Source: Rhodococcus sp. KRD197
GTDB taxonomy: Bacteria; Actinomycetota; Actinomycetes; Mycobacteriales; Mycobacteriaceae
Direction of reading: 5' to 3'
NCBI RefSeq assembly: GCF_017168235.1
Contig: NZ_JABFAO010000004.1
Coordinates: 1,044,028 to 1,108,027 of the forward strand
Length of the DNA: 64,000 nt
Shown: positions 36,978 to 45,367 of the stretch, piece by piece
Position numbering within the stretch: the stretch's first letter is position 1
Layout: the number at the start of each line of letters is the position of its first letter
The notes under the pieces: generated by a model
The model's database searches: none
What the model saw: the letters and a program-made list of their open reading frames with translations, nothing else
What the model was told of the DNA's origin: nothing
Translations under genes and position numbers: made by a program

Positions 36978-37017
36978 CCGAAGCCCCACAGGCGCACATT
37001 GGCCTGTGGGGCTTCGG
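36978..37017. terminator. Long hairpin between convergent genes
   Basis: Perfect 16-bp stem CCGAAGCCCCACAGGC / GCCTGTGGGGCTTCGG with an 8-nt loop, between the end of a plus operon and the end of a minus gene. No clear T-run; likely a bidirectional terminator. Confidence 0.75.
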
Positions 37018-37118
37018 CGTTCGGAGGGGTTCTGTTTGCCCTCACTGCCTGGCGATCAGCACCGTCGGGCGCGCAGCGACCCTCATACTCCCCCGCCTCA
37101 GGGTCCCCGGCGAAGTGC

Positions 37119-38102
37119 TCAGTCGTTCGCGGCGGTGGCTCGATGGGAGCGGACTCTGCAGGAGGTCGAACAGAACCGGCGACGTCGTCCGGTGACGGGT
37201 TGAGTGAGCACCATCCTGCAGTCGAGAGCAGCGCACAGAGTTTCGTTACATTCGGCGGTGACGGGCTGCGTTTCGTTACACGTAGCGGGTGGGGTGCGGA
37301 GTGGACTGTTGGACCACAGCACTTCGGTACGCGCCTTCCAGGTTCCGCCTTGGCTGGTGTGGGAGGCCAGTTCGGTGCGGTACCAGTCGGGGTAGAGCTC
37401 GCGGTCGTACAGATCGCACGCGTAGCCGGACACCACCACGGTGGCGTTGCAGGCGCGCACGTGTTCGGCAAGTTCGTGATGCTTTGCCGTACTCGCCATT
37501 TCGGTTCGGTAGTTCCGCGCGCGGATACCGCCGACGTAGGGCGGATCGGCGTAGATGAGCGTGCGTCGACCGGTGCCGTAGGCGTCGATGACGTCGACGG
37601 CGGCGCGGTGCTCGAGAGAGACCTGCCGCAGGCGTTGCGCGGATGCTTCGATGCGGGCGACGTAGGCGTCGAGCCGTCGGGGCATCGAGGTGGTGGGGGT
37701 GTCGGCGGTGTCGTGCCGCCACCCGGTGTTGCGCAGGGTGCCGGTGCGCCCTTCGGTCAGACATACCCAGATCCGGCGTGCTCGTTCGATGTCGTCGAGA
37801 GGTCCGCGTCGGTGCAGCGCGTCGGATCGTTCGGTACGTGAGTGCGGGGTGAGGGCGCAGGCGCGGGCGAGATCGTGGGGGCGATCGCGCAGCATCTTCC
37901 AAAAGTGCACGATGTCGCCGTCGAGGTCGTTGACCGTTTCGAGTCGGCTCGGTTGCTTGGCGAGCAGGACGGCCAGTGATCCTGCGTACGGTTCGACGTA
38001 GTGCACGTGCTCGGGCAGTGCCGCGACGATGGACGGTGCCAGTCGCGTCTTGCCGCCGTAGTAGACCATCGGGGGCCGTAGCGGCGGGCTGGCGATCGTC
38101 AT
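37119..38102 (-). CDS. D12-class (Dam-type) DNA adenine methyltransferase
   Basis: 327 aa. N-terminal YYGGKTRLAP (14-23) is the AdoMet-binding FxGxK motif and YADPPYVGG near residue 182 the catalytic DPPY motif of D12 N6-adenine methylases. The C-terminal 60 aa carry a cysteine cluster (CNETQPVTAECNETLC, CRMV, FCSTSCRVRSHR) suggesting a small zinc finger, perhaps for DNA recognition. ATGA overlap with the DnaB-N gene upstream. It may modify plasmid DNA against restriction; no cognate nuclease is adjacent. Confidence 0.85.
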   Translation of the reverse strand: MTIASPPLRPPMVYYGGKTRLAPSIVAALPEHVHYVEPYAGSLAVLLAKQPSRLETVNDLDGDIVHFWKMLRDRPHDLARACALTPHSRTERSDALHRRGPLDDIERARRIWVCLTEGRTGTLRNTGWRHDTADTPTTSMPRRLDAYVARIEASAQRLRQVSLEHRAAVDVIDAYGTGRRTLIYADPPYVGGIRARNYRTEMASTAKHHELAEHVRACNATVVVSGYACDLYDRELYPDWYRTELASHTSQGGTWKARTEVLWSNSPLRTPPATCNETQPVTAECNETLCAALDCRMVLTQPVTGRRRRFCSTSCRVRSHRATAAND

Positions 38103-38695
38103 GGGCGGGGCTGCCGAAAAGCGTTGAGCCGGTTGAACGCTGCGCGTTGGCGGCGTCCGTAGTCGAGCATCTGCTCGAACAGGTCTTCCTCGGGTAGTTC
38201 TTCGGCGCCCTGCATGATCGCTTGGCCGGCGGTGTGAAAGCTGCGTCGGTAGCTCTGGGACAGGACGATGCCGGCGTAGTGGGCGACGGCCAGTCCGTCG
38301 GCTCCGGTGGTGATGACTTCGTTGAGGCGTCGTCGCAGTGCTGAGTCTTTGGCTCCGTCGGCTCCGGATCGCATGAGGGCGGCGGTGACGCTGGCCGGGT
38401 CGTACGGCTGGCTTGCGGTGATGAGGTCGGCGATGACGGTGAACATGCGCCGGTAGGCGGGATTGTCGAAGTCGTCGGCGGTCACGATGGTCGCGACGCG
38501 GTGGTCTTCGGTGGACACTCCCCCGGTGTTGTTGCTCCACATCAGCGCGCACAGCAGCAGTGCTTCGGGGTCGGTGGCGGGGTTGTAGCCGACTTCGTCC
38601 GCGAGGACCTGTAGCACGTGCTCGACGGGTGCGAGGTCCGCGTGTGCCTGGCCCGCGTCGTCGCCGGGTGTGGGGACTGCGCGTAGCGGTGTCAT
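38099..38695 (-). CDS. DnaB N-terminal-domain protein lacking helicase domain
   Basis: 198 aa. The fold pattern EALLLCALMW, DFDNPAYRRMFTVIADL and YAGIVLSQSYRRSFHTAG matches the DnaB helicase N-terminal domain, which binds primase; no Walker motifs follow. Standalone DnaB-N proteins occur on actinobacterial plasmids and phages and might modulate replication priming. Coupled by a 4-nt overlap to the methylase. Confidence 0.7.
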   Translation of the reverse strand: MTPLRAVPTPGDDAGQAHADLAPVEHVLQVLADEVGYNPATDPEALLLCALMWSNNTGGVSTEDHRVATIVTADDFDNPAYRRMFTVIADLITASQPYDPASVTAALMRSGADGAKDSALRRRLNEVITTGADGLAVAHYAGIVLSQSYRRSFHTAGQAIMQGAEELPEEDLFEQMLDYGRRQRAAFNRLNAFRQPRP

Positions 38696-38728
38696 TGCGG
38701 GCCTCGTTCGTGTCGGTGGTCTGGGCGG

Positions 38729-39025
38729 TCAGAAGTTGTGGTTGTCGAGCGTGTGGGCGAGGTCGGCGCGTATCGCTTCGAGCGTGGTGCGGACGTCGTC
38801 GAGGCGCTCGGCGGTGGCCGCTGCGTCCTCGTGGGACAGCACGAGTCCGGTGGTGCGGCCTCGGAGTCCGTGGAGGATCTTCTGCGTGGGGCCGAGAACC
38901 ATCAATGCATCCTCGAGGCTGTCGTCGAGCTCTTCGACGGCCTCCACTGCCCTGCGTAGCGCAAGGGTGGGCCGGCTCGGGGTGGAGTCGTCGACGTCGG
39001 TGTCCGCGCTGCTCAGTGTGGTCAT
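38729..39025 (-). CDS. Small coiled-coil protein
   Basis: 98 aa, acidic, two predicted coiled-coil helices (RRAVEAVEELDDSLEDAL; AATAERLDDVRTTLEAIRAD). ATGA overlap with the short gene before it. No family recognised. Confidence 0.6.
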   Translation of the reverse strand: MTTLSSADTDVDDSTPSRPTLALRRAVEAVEELDDSLEDALMVLGPTQKILHGLRGRTTGLVLSHEDAAATAERLDDVRTTLEAIRADLAHTLDNHNF

Positions 39026-39168
39026 GATGCGATCTTGTCGGTGTCGGACTGCCCGGTGCCGGACTGCTGGGTGGGGGCCTGCGCCTGGTCGTGTTCTGCG
39101 GCCAGTTCGGCGTCGATCTGTCGGTCGATGTAGTCGGGGTCCGGTGTGTAGGCGGGTACGAGTCGCAT
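39022..39168 (-). CDS. 48-aa plasmid protein
   Basis: Starts MRLVPAYTPDPDYIDRQIDA and ends in Gln/Ser-rich sequence. AGGAGAG sits 8 nt upstream of the ATG at 39168 and the stop overlaps the next start by 4 nt (ATGA), two strong signs that this very short frame is real. Function unknown. Confidence 0.65.
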   Translation of the reverse strand: MRLVPAYTPDPDYIDRQIDAELAAEHDQAQAPTQQSGTGQSDTDKIAS

Positions 39169-39219
39169 GGCGGGTCTCTCCTGTGTCGGCGGGTGTGTGG
39201 GTTTGTGGGTTTGTACGTT

Positions 39220-39453
39220 TCAGGCTGCCGCGAGCTTCTTCAGCGCGTCGATCCGGAACCCGCTCCAGTGGTTGTTCTCGTCGACGTAGACGACGGGGGT
39301 CTGTCGGTAGCCGAGTTCGTCGGTGATGAATCGGTAGGCGTCGGGATCTTCGGTGACGTCGATGATTCGGTAGCTCACCTTCTTGTTGTCGAGCATTGTT
39401 TTGGTTGCGCTGCAGGGGTCGCATTGCGGTTTTGTGTAGACGGTGATCGACAT
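39220..39453 (-). CDS. NrdH-type glutaredoxin-like protein
   Basis: 77 aa. TVYTKPQCDPCSATK has the redox CxxC (C11, C14), and RQTPVVYVDENNHWSGFR holds the cis-Pro TP and the WSGFR typical of NrdH redoxins, which reduce ribonucleotide reductase. AGGAG upstream of the ATG. On a plasmid it could support dNTP supply during transfer replication. No nrd genes nearby. Confidence 0.85.
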   Translation of the reverse strand: MSITVYTKPQCDPCSATKTMLDNKKVSYRIIDVTEDPDAYRFITDELGYRQTPVVYVDENNHWSGFRIDALKKLAAA

Positions 39454-39665
39454 AGGTTTCTCCTGGTGAGAATTGTTTCTGTTGGCTTCCATTCTACTTC
39501 AATAAGGCCCGCTGTGCCATCCCTTTCTAACCGTAATTTGCATCTATTCGATTGCTGCATAACGTGATTCGGACCGCGCATTATGTCGCTCCACAGTTTC
39601 CTATTTGCGCGTTCCGAATACTGCTGAAATTTCTGTATCTCCGCCAATATCGGCGGCTATGGCAT

Positions 39666-39938
39666 TCAAATAATGCGTCGTAGGAAGCGGCGGATTCTGT
39701 CGGTGATGGATTGGCCGGTGACGGCTACGTCGAACCAGTCGATGGTGTGCTCGTAGCAGGTGGGACAGTCGTGGTCTTCGCATGGTGAGTTGTCGGTAGC
39801 GCCGCGTGTGTCTTCGTGGAGGCACGGGAGTCCGGGGATGGCACCTGCGGGGCAGTTGTAGTCGCGGCAGTCGCAGAGAGTGCCTGCGTAGAGCCCGGTG
39901 GTGTTGTCGTCACTTGCTGCATTGTGGTCCTCGTGCAT
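39666..39938 (-). CDS. Cys-rich small protein downstream of repeat element A
   Basis: 90 aa. Cys-rich (CDCRDYNC, LPC, SPCEDHDCPTCYEH), with several CxC/CxxC pairs suggesting zinc binding, then a hydrophobic-basic tail. ATG at 39938 with GAAGGAAG upstream. The first of three genes that start Met-His directly downstream of the conserved intergenic element. Confidence 0.6.
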   Translation of the reverse strand: MHEDHNAASDDNTTGLYAGTLCDCRDYNCPAGAIPGLPCLHEDTRGATDNSPCEDHDCPTCYEHTIDWFDVAVTGQSITDRIRRFLRRII

Positions 39939-39970
39939 GACGGGCCCTCTTCCTTCTCGACTGGTGACAG

Positions 39971-40423
39971 GACCTGCTGCCCTGCCAATTTCTTTTGCCG
40001 TGGTGGCTGGGGAGAGAAACCAGCGCACGGGAACGACGGGGCAATCCCTCGTCTCGGACAGTTTTCGTGGGAGCGCAGCGAGTACGGGACGAAAAGTGTT
40101 CGGAGCCTTGGCCGTAGCGCAGCGGAGCGAGGGGTTGAGGCGGCGGGCCCGGGTGATGGATGCTCGGAGAAGCCACCTACGTCAAAGAAATTGATTCTTC
40201 TCGCTCTTGTGAGTGCGGAGCGCAGCGGAGTTCGATTCGGTGCAGCCCGTAGGGGTACGTGTAGCCCGCCAGGGCCTGCCTGTGAGCGGTGCCGGCCTCT
40301 AGTGGTGGGACGCGAAACGCCGCCGGAGCTGGTGCTCTACGGCGGCGCGATAGTGGGGTACGGCTGGGAAGGTGATTGTGCGGGAGCGACGGAGGGTGAG
40401 GACGCTGGGTGTCGCGGTAGCTC
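39971..40423 (-). repeat. Conserved intergenic element, copy A
   Basis: About 450 bp matching copies B (52211-52625) and C (55481-55897). Shared tracts include GTGCGGAGCGCAGCGGAGTT (40213-40232) and GGTGATTGTGCGGGAGCG near 40370-40390 (plus-strand reading). It lies between two minus-strand genes, immediately upstream of a Met-His-starting small gene. No sustained coding frame is shared by the copies. Confidence 0.8.
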
Positions 40424-40456
40424 TTCGGTGTTGCCTGGGTGGGTGTGCGGTGGGCG

Positions 40457-40978
40457 TCAGTATGGGTGTGGGTGGTTCTTGTCGGCGTCGTGTTGGATTT
40501 GTTGCAGTATTTGGCCGTTGGGGTGGTAGGCGGTGCTGGTGCCGGTGTGGGGGTCGTAGTCGATGGGGATGTCGTTGCCGTGTCGGGTGCGGAGGGTTTC
40601 GACTCCGAGCGGGGGAATGTCGTAGGGCCAGCGGCTGGTTGCTTTGGCGAATCGGTTGTATGCGTATCCGACGACTGCAGCTACGAGAGCGGTCACGATG
40701 ATGACGATGGTGGCGAGTCGCGCTGCGAGGCTGGCGAGGGTGAAGATGGCGAATCCGAGACTGACGGTGAAGGCCAGGACTGCCGAGGCGGGGTTGTCGG
40801 GGTCGGCGTGTTCGACGGTCTCCTTGCACCATTGGGCGACAGCTGGTGTGAGGACTCCGCTTCCGAGGGTCAGGACGGCGGCGAGCGTTGCGGCGGTCTT
40901 GATGTTGTAGTAGCGGAGGGCTTTTCGTGTGATGGCGTGTTTGCGTCTGATGACGTTGTAGCGCATTGCTGCAGGCAT
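40457..40978 (-). CDS. Two-helix membrane protein
   Basis: 173 aa from the ATG at 40978. Two to three hydrophobic helices (about 25-42, 58-78 and 81-102), then a soluble tail ending His/Pro-rich (GQILQQIQHDADKNHPHPY). Last gene in a run of seven minus-strand membrane-protein genes. No family recognised. Confidence 0.6.
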   Translation of the reverse strand: MPAAMRYNVIRRKHAITRKALRYYNIKTAATLAAVLTLGSGVLTPAVAQWCKETVEHADPDNPASAVLAFTVSLGFAIFTLASLAARLATIVIIVTALVAAVVGYAYNRFAKATSRWPYDIPPLGVETLRTRHGNDIPIDYDPHTGTSTAYHPNGQILQQIQHDADKNHPHPY

Positions 40979-41063
40979 GTCGGCTTCTCGCTGGGTGTCG
41001 GTCGTCAGTAGTCGAGTTCGTAGGGTCGGGTGCGGTGTGTTCCCCCCTGGTTGAGTCGGGCGG

Positions 41064-41444
41064 TCAGTGGTCGGACGCGCTCGCTCGGCGTTGATCGCCG
41101 ATGAACTTGGCCCTGTTCGCGGTGGCGACGACCTCTTTCGTACCTTTCGAGCCCAGTTCGTTGCCGATACGTACAAGAGCGAACACCAATGCCACTGCAA
41201 GAGCGGGAAATAAGAGCTCGATGATGCTGACGCCAGATCCGTCGAAGCCCATCTTGACGTTGTACGCGGCTGCGGCCACCCCGAGGATGCCTACCACAAC
41301 AGCGGCAAATCTGTTGAGCCCGATCCGAAGCCGGTCCATCGCGTCCGCGGATTCGAAGTAACGTTCGGCGTTGTCTGCGCTGTCGTCGAACAGGAATTCG
41401 TGGCGGATCCGGGCGTGGTCGCGGAACGCGGTGAACGGGTTCAT
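41064..41444 (-). CDS. Membrane protein of coupled cluster
   Basis: 126 aa from the ATG at 41444. A soluble N-terminal part (FRDHARIRHEFLFDDSADNA) is followed by two transmembrane helices (about 48-68 and 75-97) and a basic tail. In the restored reading of the upstream gene it overlaps it by 4 nt (ATGA). Because of the G7 run the two genes are currently in one frame and could be read as a 225-aa fusion. Confidence 0.6.
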   Translation of the reverse strand: MNPFTAFRDHARIRHEFLFDDSADNAERYFESADAMDRLRIGLNRFAAVVVGILGVAAAAYNVKMGFDGSGVSIIELLFPALAVALVFALVRIGNELGSKGTKEVVATANRAKFIGDQRRASASDH

Positions 41445-41741
41445 CGGTTGCCGCCCGTGGGGTCGATGGTCTCGTGGCTTCCGTTGAGGCCCTTGCGGTG
41501 CGCGCGTTCTACTCGTAGGGGGGGTGATGACTTCCACCCAGATCACGAAGGCGACCAAGATGAGTGAGATCGCCGCGCCGACGCTGAACAGAAAGGTGCC
41601 GAGGCTGGGCATCTGCGGTTGGATCCCGCTACTGTCGGGATTGTCGTTGCCTGAGTAGGCGAAACAGATCACCAGGGCTGCGATGCCGAGTCCGATGATG
41701 CCGGTGAGTGCGAAGAATGCGTATTGCTTGCGTGTGTTCAT
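41441..41741 (-). pseudogene. Two-helix membrane protein, frameshifted at G7 run
   Basis: Starts MNTRKQYAFFALTGIIGLGI with two transmembrane helices (8-29 and 48-70). As written the frame runs past its end into the next gene. Removing one G from the run at 41518-41524 gives a tail ending IDPTGGNR and a TGA that overlaps the next ATG by 4 nt, exactly like its neighbours, which end NNR and NHR. Sequencing error, recent mutation or a phase-variable tract are all possible. Confidence 0.6.
41518..41524. repeat. G7 homopolymer at frameshift
   Basis: Seven consecutive G (C on the coding strand). Six would keep the upstream membrane gene in its expected frame. Confidence 0.7.
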
Positions 41742-42172
41742 CGGTTGTTCCTGTCGCGATGGTCGACGGTCTGGGTGTGGCCGGTGTGTGGTTCGCGGGT
41801 GGCGTAGTCGTATCGGCCGGTGATCGTGTCTGTGAGGTGGCGTGCGAGCAGGGCGGGGACGGCCAGTGCGACGGCCATGGCCAGCAGTAGGACGATGATT
41901 GGGACTTGGCTGTAGTTGCTGTCGGGGTCGAATACTGCGATGAATTTGGTGGGCAGGTTGAGGGTGATCCAGCAGAGGGCCGCGATGGCTGCTGCGATGC
42001 ATCCGAGGATGGCTCGGCGTCGGTTGGTGGTGTCGTGGGTGGGTCGGGTTCGGTAGTAGTGGACGAGTTTGCTGATGGTGACGGTGGTGATCAGGATTGC
42101 CGAGATGGCGACGTAGGCAGTGGATGTGAGGGTGTCGATGGTTGCGATCCAGAGTGCGTGGGGCAGTGTCAT
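41738..42172 (-). CDS. Multi-pass membrane protein of coupled cluster
   Basis: 144 aa with about four transmembrane helices (7-33, 52-74 and 88-112 among them) and a His/Arg-rich tail. Overlaps both neighbours by 4 nt. No family recognised; the chain looks like a membrane complex. Confidence 0.6.
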   Translation of the reverse strand: MTLPHALWIATIDTLTSTAYVAISAILITTVTISKLVHYYRTRPTHDTTNRRRAILGCIAAAIAALCWITLNLPTKFIAVFDPDSNYSQVPIIVLLLAMAVALAVPALLARHLTDTITGRYDYATREPHTGHTQTVDHRDRNNR

Positions 42173-42501
42173 CGGTGGTTCCTGTCGTCGTCGAGGGTGG
42201 CTTGGGTGAAGCTGCGTTGCTGGTCGGCTTCGTATTCGGCGCGGGTGCTGTTGAACTGCCGTGCGGTCAGGTAGCCGAACAGGATGGAGCCTGCGATGAG
42301 GGCCGCTTTCCATTCGAAGATGAGGTCGGGGTAGGTGAGGGCGAAGACGCTGGCGGCGACTACGGCGAGGCCGATGAGGGCGAGTGCGTTGGCGTGCAGT
42401 GTCACTCGGGACGGCTTGCGTACGTAGACGGCCCCAACGGCGTAGGACCCGGTGACGAGTACGACGAACACGATGAAGGCTGTGGTGTTGACCAGGTTCA
42501 T
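42169..42501 (-). CDS. Small multi-pass membrane protein
   Basis: 110 aa, three hydrophobic helices (6-26, 38-57 and 62-82) and a charged tail with ARQFNSTRAEYEADQQRS. 4-nt overlaps on both sides. No family recognised. Confidence 0.6.
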   Translation of the reverse strand: MNLVNTTAFIVFVVLVTGSYAVGAVYVRKPSRVTLHANALALIGLAVVAASVFALTYPDLIFEWKAALIAGSILFGYLTARQFNSTRAEYEADQQRSFTQATLDDDRNHR

Positions 42502-42815
42502 GCGTGTTCACCTGATTCGGGTTCGGCGGTTCCGTGTCGTGTGCCGAGCAAGGCGGCAGGGCCGGTGCGGCGGAGCGCGTGGACACCTGCGGCGGCGATC
42601 ATGGCCACTGCTGCGGTGCCGCCGATTTTCATGATCCAGTGCACGACGTTGTGGGGATCGTCGAGCTGGGTCCAGAGCCCTGCGATGGTGACGATGTTGC
42701 CGACGATCATGAGCAGGAACGCCCAGTTCGCCAGGGTGGTCTTGTCCTTGGTGCGAAAAGCGAGATTGACGACGGCTGCGGCGAAGATCAGCGCGATTCC
42801 GGCGGTGATGAGCAT
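42498..42815 (-). CDS. Three-helix membrane protein
   Basis: 105 aa, helices at about 2-19, 30-47 and 60-79, then a basic/acidic tail. First of the chain of 4-nt-overlapping genes; 142 bp separate it from the VirB2-like gene upstream. Confidence 0.6.
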   Translation of the reverse strand: MLITAGIALIFAAAVVNLAFRTKDKTTLANWAFLLMIVGNIVTIAGLWTQLDDPHNVVHWIMKIGGTAAVAMIAAAGVHALRRTGPAALLGTRHGTAEPESGEHA

Positions 42816-42957
42816 GTGGTCTGCCCCCCTTGCATTGTGTCGACTCGAGTCTGCCGTGATCGACAGTTGTGTCCGTCGTTGTGTTGTCGGTGGGTCATGT
42901 TGCCAGGTGGGGCCGACACATTGCTGGGTGTCGACCGCCACCGGGGCCGGGTTGGGG

Positions 42958-43902
42958 TCAGCTGGTGAGTTGTTTGCGTGTGGTGGTTTCTATGGCGATC
43001 TTGACGTTGTCGTAGATGCGGTCGGGGAGGGTGACGATCCCGGCCGCGAGTTCCTCGACGGTGCGTAGCGCTGTCTCGCGTTCCTGCCCGGTGGCCGAGG
43101 TGTCGAGGGCGATACCGAGTGCGCTGCGGATCCGGCGAACGGTGCGTTGGCCCTCGACGCTTGTCACGCGTAGGCCCATGGTGCGGGCGTAGCCGTCGGC
43201 ACTGCGCCAGGCGGTGCGTGCTTTCTGCGCGGCGACCGCGAAGGCCTGCACGCGCTCTGCGGTGTCGGGGCACTGTTCGAGCCGAACATCGTTCATGGCG
43301 GCGAAGGCGTCGATGAAGGCCGCAGTGCGGGGCTCGGTGAGGTCGTCGAGCAGGGGCCTGATGAAGATGGAGTACGGGTCGGCCAGGTAGGCGGCGTAGG
43401 CGTCCGCGACCTCGCTGTAGACCGCGTGAGCGGCGGCGTAGTCGGCTTCGAGTGCCTTCTTGGCGTTGCGGCGGTCGACGACATGGCTGCGGGTCCGAAC
43501 GATCAGGTACGCGGCCAATGCGAGGGCGAGCACAACCACGACGATCCAGACCAGCGGAGTCCAGTCCATCGGAACGTCGGGGGCGGCATCGACCGTCGGC
43601 GGTGCCGGGGCTGCCGGAATCGCGGGCGGGTCGGCGGACGGCAGGTCCGTCAGGTCCGTCGCCTCCTCGGTCGACACCGGAAAGAGCATCACTCGGACTG
43701 CGGTGGCGGCGATGGCGAAGAGGAGCCCTCCACCGCAGATCGGTAGGGCCTTACTGACTCCACCACCTGAATACTGAGGTCGAAAAACCATGGCTGCGCC
43801 GTAGGCCATGCCTAGGAGACCGAGCAGGGTGCATCCCCACATCAGGTACGAGAGGACGACGACGAACTGCTCGCTCGACGTGGCGACGTAATTGTTTTGC
43901 AT
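42958..43902 (-). CDS. Membrane protein with VirB2-like N-terminus
   Basis: 314 aa. The first 75 residues carry two helices joined by a short Gly-rich loop, as in VirB2/TrbC pilins. After a Pro/Ala-rich linker comes a third helix (about 115-136) and a cytosolic helical domain rich in Ala/Arg. The resemblance to pilin subunits is in pattern only. It heads the membrane-gene cluster and is divergent from a ribbon-helix-helix gene across a repeat-bearing promoter. Confidence 0.55.
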   Translation of the reverse strand: MQNNYVATSSEQFVVVLSYLMWGCTLLGLLGMAYGAAMVFRPQYSGGGVSKALPICGGGLLFAIAATAVRVMLFPVSTEEATDLTDLPSADPPAIPAAPAPPTVDAAPDVPMDWTPLVWIVVVVLALALAAYLIVRTRSHVVDRRNAKKALEADYAAAHAVYSEVADAYAAYLADPYSIFIRPLLDDLTEPRTAAFIDAFAAMNDVRLEQCPDTAERVQAFAVAAQKARTAWRSADGYARTMGLRVTSVEGQRTVRRIRSALGIALDTSATGQERETALRTVEELAAGIVTLPDRIYDNVKIAIETTTRKQLTS

Positions 43903-43953
43903 GAGTTCCCCGAATCATTGCCAACTGCAGTCGATCCCCGACTCTGTCCACGC

Positions 43954-44000
43954 TTTATTGTAGTCGATTAAATAGTGCGGAGCAACCATTTATCGTAGTC
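43954..44000. promoter_or_regulatory. Direct-repeat operator in divergent promoter
   Basis: TTTATTGTAGTC (43954-43965) and TTTATCGTAGTC (43989-44000) differ by one base and are 35 bp apart in an AT-rich gap between the membrane cluster and an RHH gene. A likely binding site for the RHH protein. Confidence 0.6.
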
Positions 44001-44016
44001 AGGTAATATTGCGAGC

Positions 44017-44217
44017 ATGGGTCAGCGCGGTAGGCCGAAGTCGACGGAGCCGACGAGGGATCGGGTTGTGCCGGTGAGGTTTACCGAGTCCGAGCATGGC
44101 GAGGTGTCGGCTGCTGCGGCGGCTGAGGGTGTGACGTTGAGTGCGTTTCTGCGGGCACGTGGTGTGGCGTCTGCGAGGCGGGCCCTCAGGCGTGAGGCCG
44201 GTTCGGCGGACGGCTAG
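44017..44217 (+). CDS. Ribbon-helix-helix regulator
   Basis: 66 aa. RVVPVRFTESEHGEVSAAAA with EGVTLSAFLRARG is the strand-helix-helix pattern of CopG/MobC-type RHH proteins; both termini are basic. It starts 17 bp from the direct repeats and is the only plus gene here, so it probably controls the divergent membrane-protein operon and itself. A relaxosome accessory role is the alternative. Confidence 0.7.
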   Translation: MGQRGRPKSTEPTRDRVVPVRFTESEHGEVSAAAAAEGVTLSAFLRARGVASARRALRREAGSADG

Positions 44218-44227
44218 CACTGGCGGG

Positions 44228-44488
44228 TCAGAGGCGGGCTCGGATGTCTGCGAACCACTGCGCTGCTGTGTCGAGGTCGGGTTTGCCGATGTCGTACCGG
44301 AGTCGGTCGAGTGCTTCGACTTCGGTGTAGCCGAGGCGCGTGAGCATGGCTGTGTCGCGGAGGAGGACGGCGACGGCGAGGACTTCGCCGGTGGACCAGG
44401 CGGGCCAGGGTTCGTCCCGATCGTTGCAGGTGCGGGCAAATCGGGCTTTGTCGAGCCAGTCGGTGGCGAAACGGTCTGCGGATGTCAT
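44228..44488 (-). CDS. Small hypothetical protein
   Basis: 86 aa from ATG. Helical, with VLLRDTAMLTRLGYTEVEAL resembling a compact helical bundle. No family recognised. Confidence 0.55.
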   Translation of the reverse strand: MTSADRFATDWLDKARFARTCNDRDEPWPAWSTGEVLAVAVLLRDTAMLTRLGYTEVEALDRLRYDIGKPDLDTAAQWFADIRARL

Positions 44489-44534
44489 GGTCGATCCTTC
44501 GTTCGGGTGTGGACGAATCGGATGGTGCTGCGTA

Positions 44535-44888
44535 TCAGTATGTTTCGATGTGGAGTCGTTCGCGGTCGTATCGCTTGCACGTGGCGATGGCTGCGGCTGC
44601 AGCGTCGTCGGATCCCCAGATGTAGCGGTAGAACGGCGTGGCGTCGGGCAGCTCCAACCCTTTCGCGGCGGCGGTCGGCACCCAGGGGCGTCGGGCGTGT
44701 GTGTTGACGGTCTTCTTGCTCATGCCGAGCGCTTTCGCGGTCTCGGATTGACTGAGCCCCTGTAGGAGTGCGGTTTTGACCAATGCTTGGTCGACGTAGT
44801 TGTCGGCAAGGTAGGTGAATTGCTGGACGAATCTGCGTGATCGTCGGCGTTGTTCGGCAAGTGTGTCGACGTCGGGTGTGGCGGTCAT
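44535..44888 (-). CDS. HTH DNA-binding protein
   Basis: 117 aa. QGLSQSETAKALGMSKKTVN is a sigma70-region-4/LuxR-type helix-turn-helix, here in mid-protein, with helical flanks. Probably a plasmid regulator. Confidence 0.6.
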   Translation of the reverse strand: MTATPDVDTLAEQRRRSRRFVQQFTYLADNYVDQALVKTALLQGLSQSETAKALGMSKKTVNTHARRPWVPTAAAKGLELPDATPFYRYIWGSDDAAAAAIATCKRYDRERLHIETY

Positions 44889-44934
44889 GCGTCCAGTATG
44901 CCGGTACACGTCTGGTACCGCAATGCCCAGATGG

Positions 44935-45096
44935 TTACGGCCGCGGCGTGACCGCGTCGGCGGGCACCCACTGCCGATCGAGGTCGAGCCGCCCCATCTT
45001 GTTGCCCGTGGGTATCGAAAACGTCACGCTCGCAAGCCAATCCCCGACGTTCGTGCGGGCCCACGCGTACAAGGTCCCCTCGACAATGGTGTCCAT
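44935..45096 (-). CDS. 53-aa beta-rich protein
   Basis: AAGGG lies before the ATG at 45096. Strand-like pattern (IVEGTLYAWARTNVGDWLA, KMGRLDLDRQWVPADAV) recalls a small SH3-like fold. No family recognised. Confidence 0.5.
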   Translation of the reverse strand: MDTIVEGTLYAWARTNVGDWLASVTFSIPTGNKMGRLDLDRQWVPADAVTPRP

Positions 45097-45367
45097 CGCG
45101 AGCCCTTCGGATCTCTCGCCTGTCCGGCACTGTTGCTGGGGCCGTATCTCGTTGAGGGGTGAAGCCGTCGTCCTGCCGTGGAACCGGCGGGTGTGGTGTG
45201 GTGGTTGAAGGGGCATGCCGTTTGTGCTTGTCGGGTGTCTTTTTTCTTTCGCGCGGGAGATCGCTGGGCGTTGTTTGTTGTCCGGGGTGGTTCTGAGTTT
45301 TGCAGCAGTGATCGACGACACGGCAAGCGCGAGTGCGGGTGTCGGCCGATCAGCTTACGATCGACCG

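Noticed and set aside
45215-45367. N-terminal extension of the 45368 gene
   Set aside because: Cys/Phe-rich and without a ribosome binding site; it looks like non-coding sequence read in frame.
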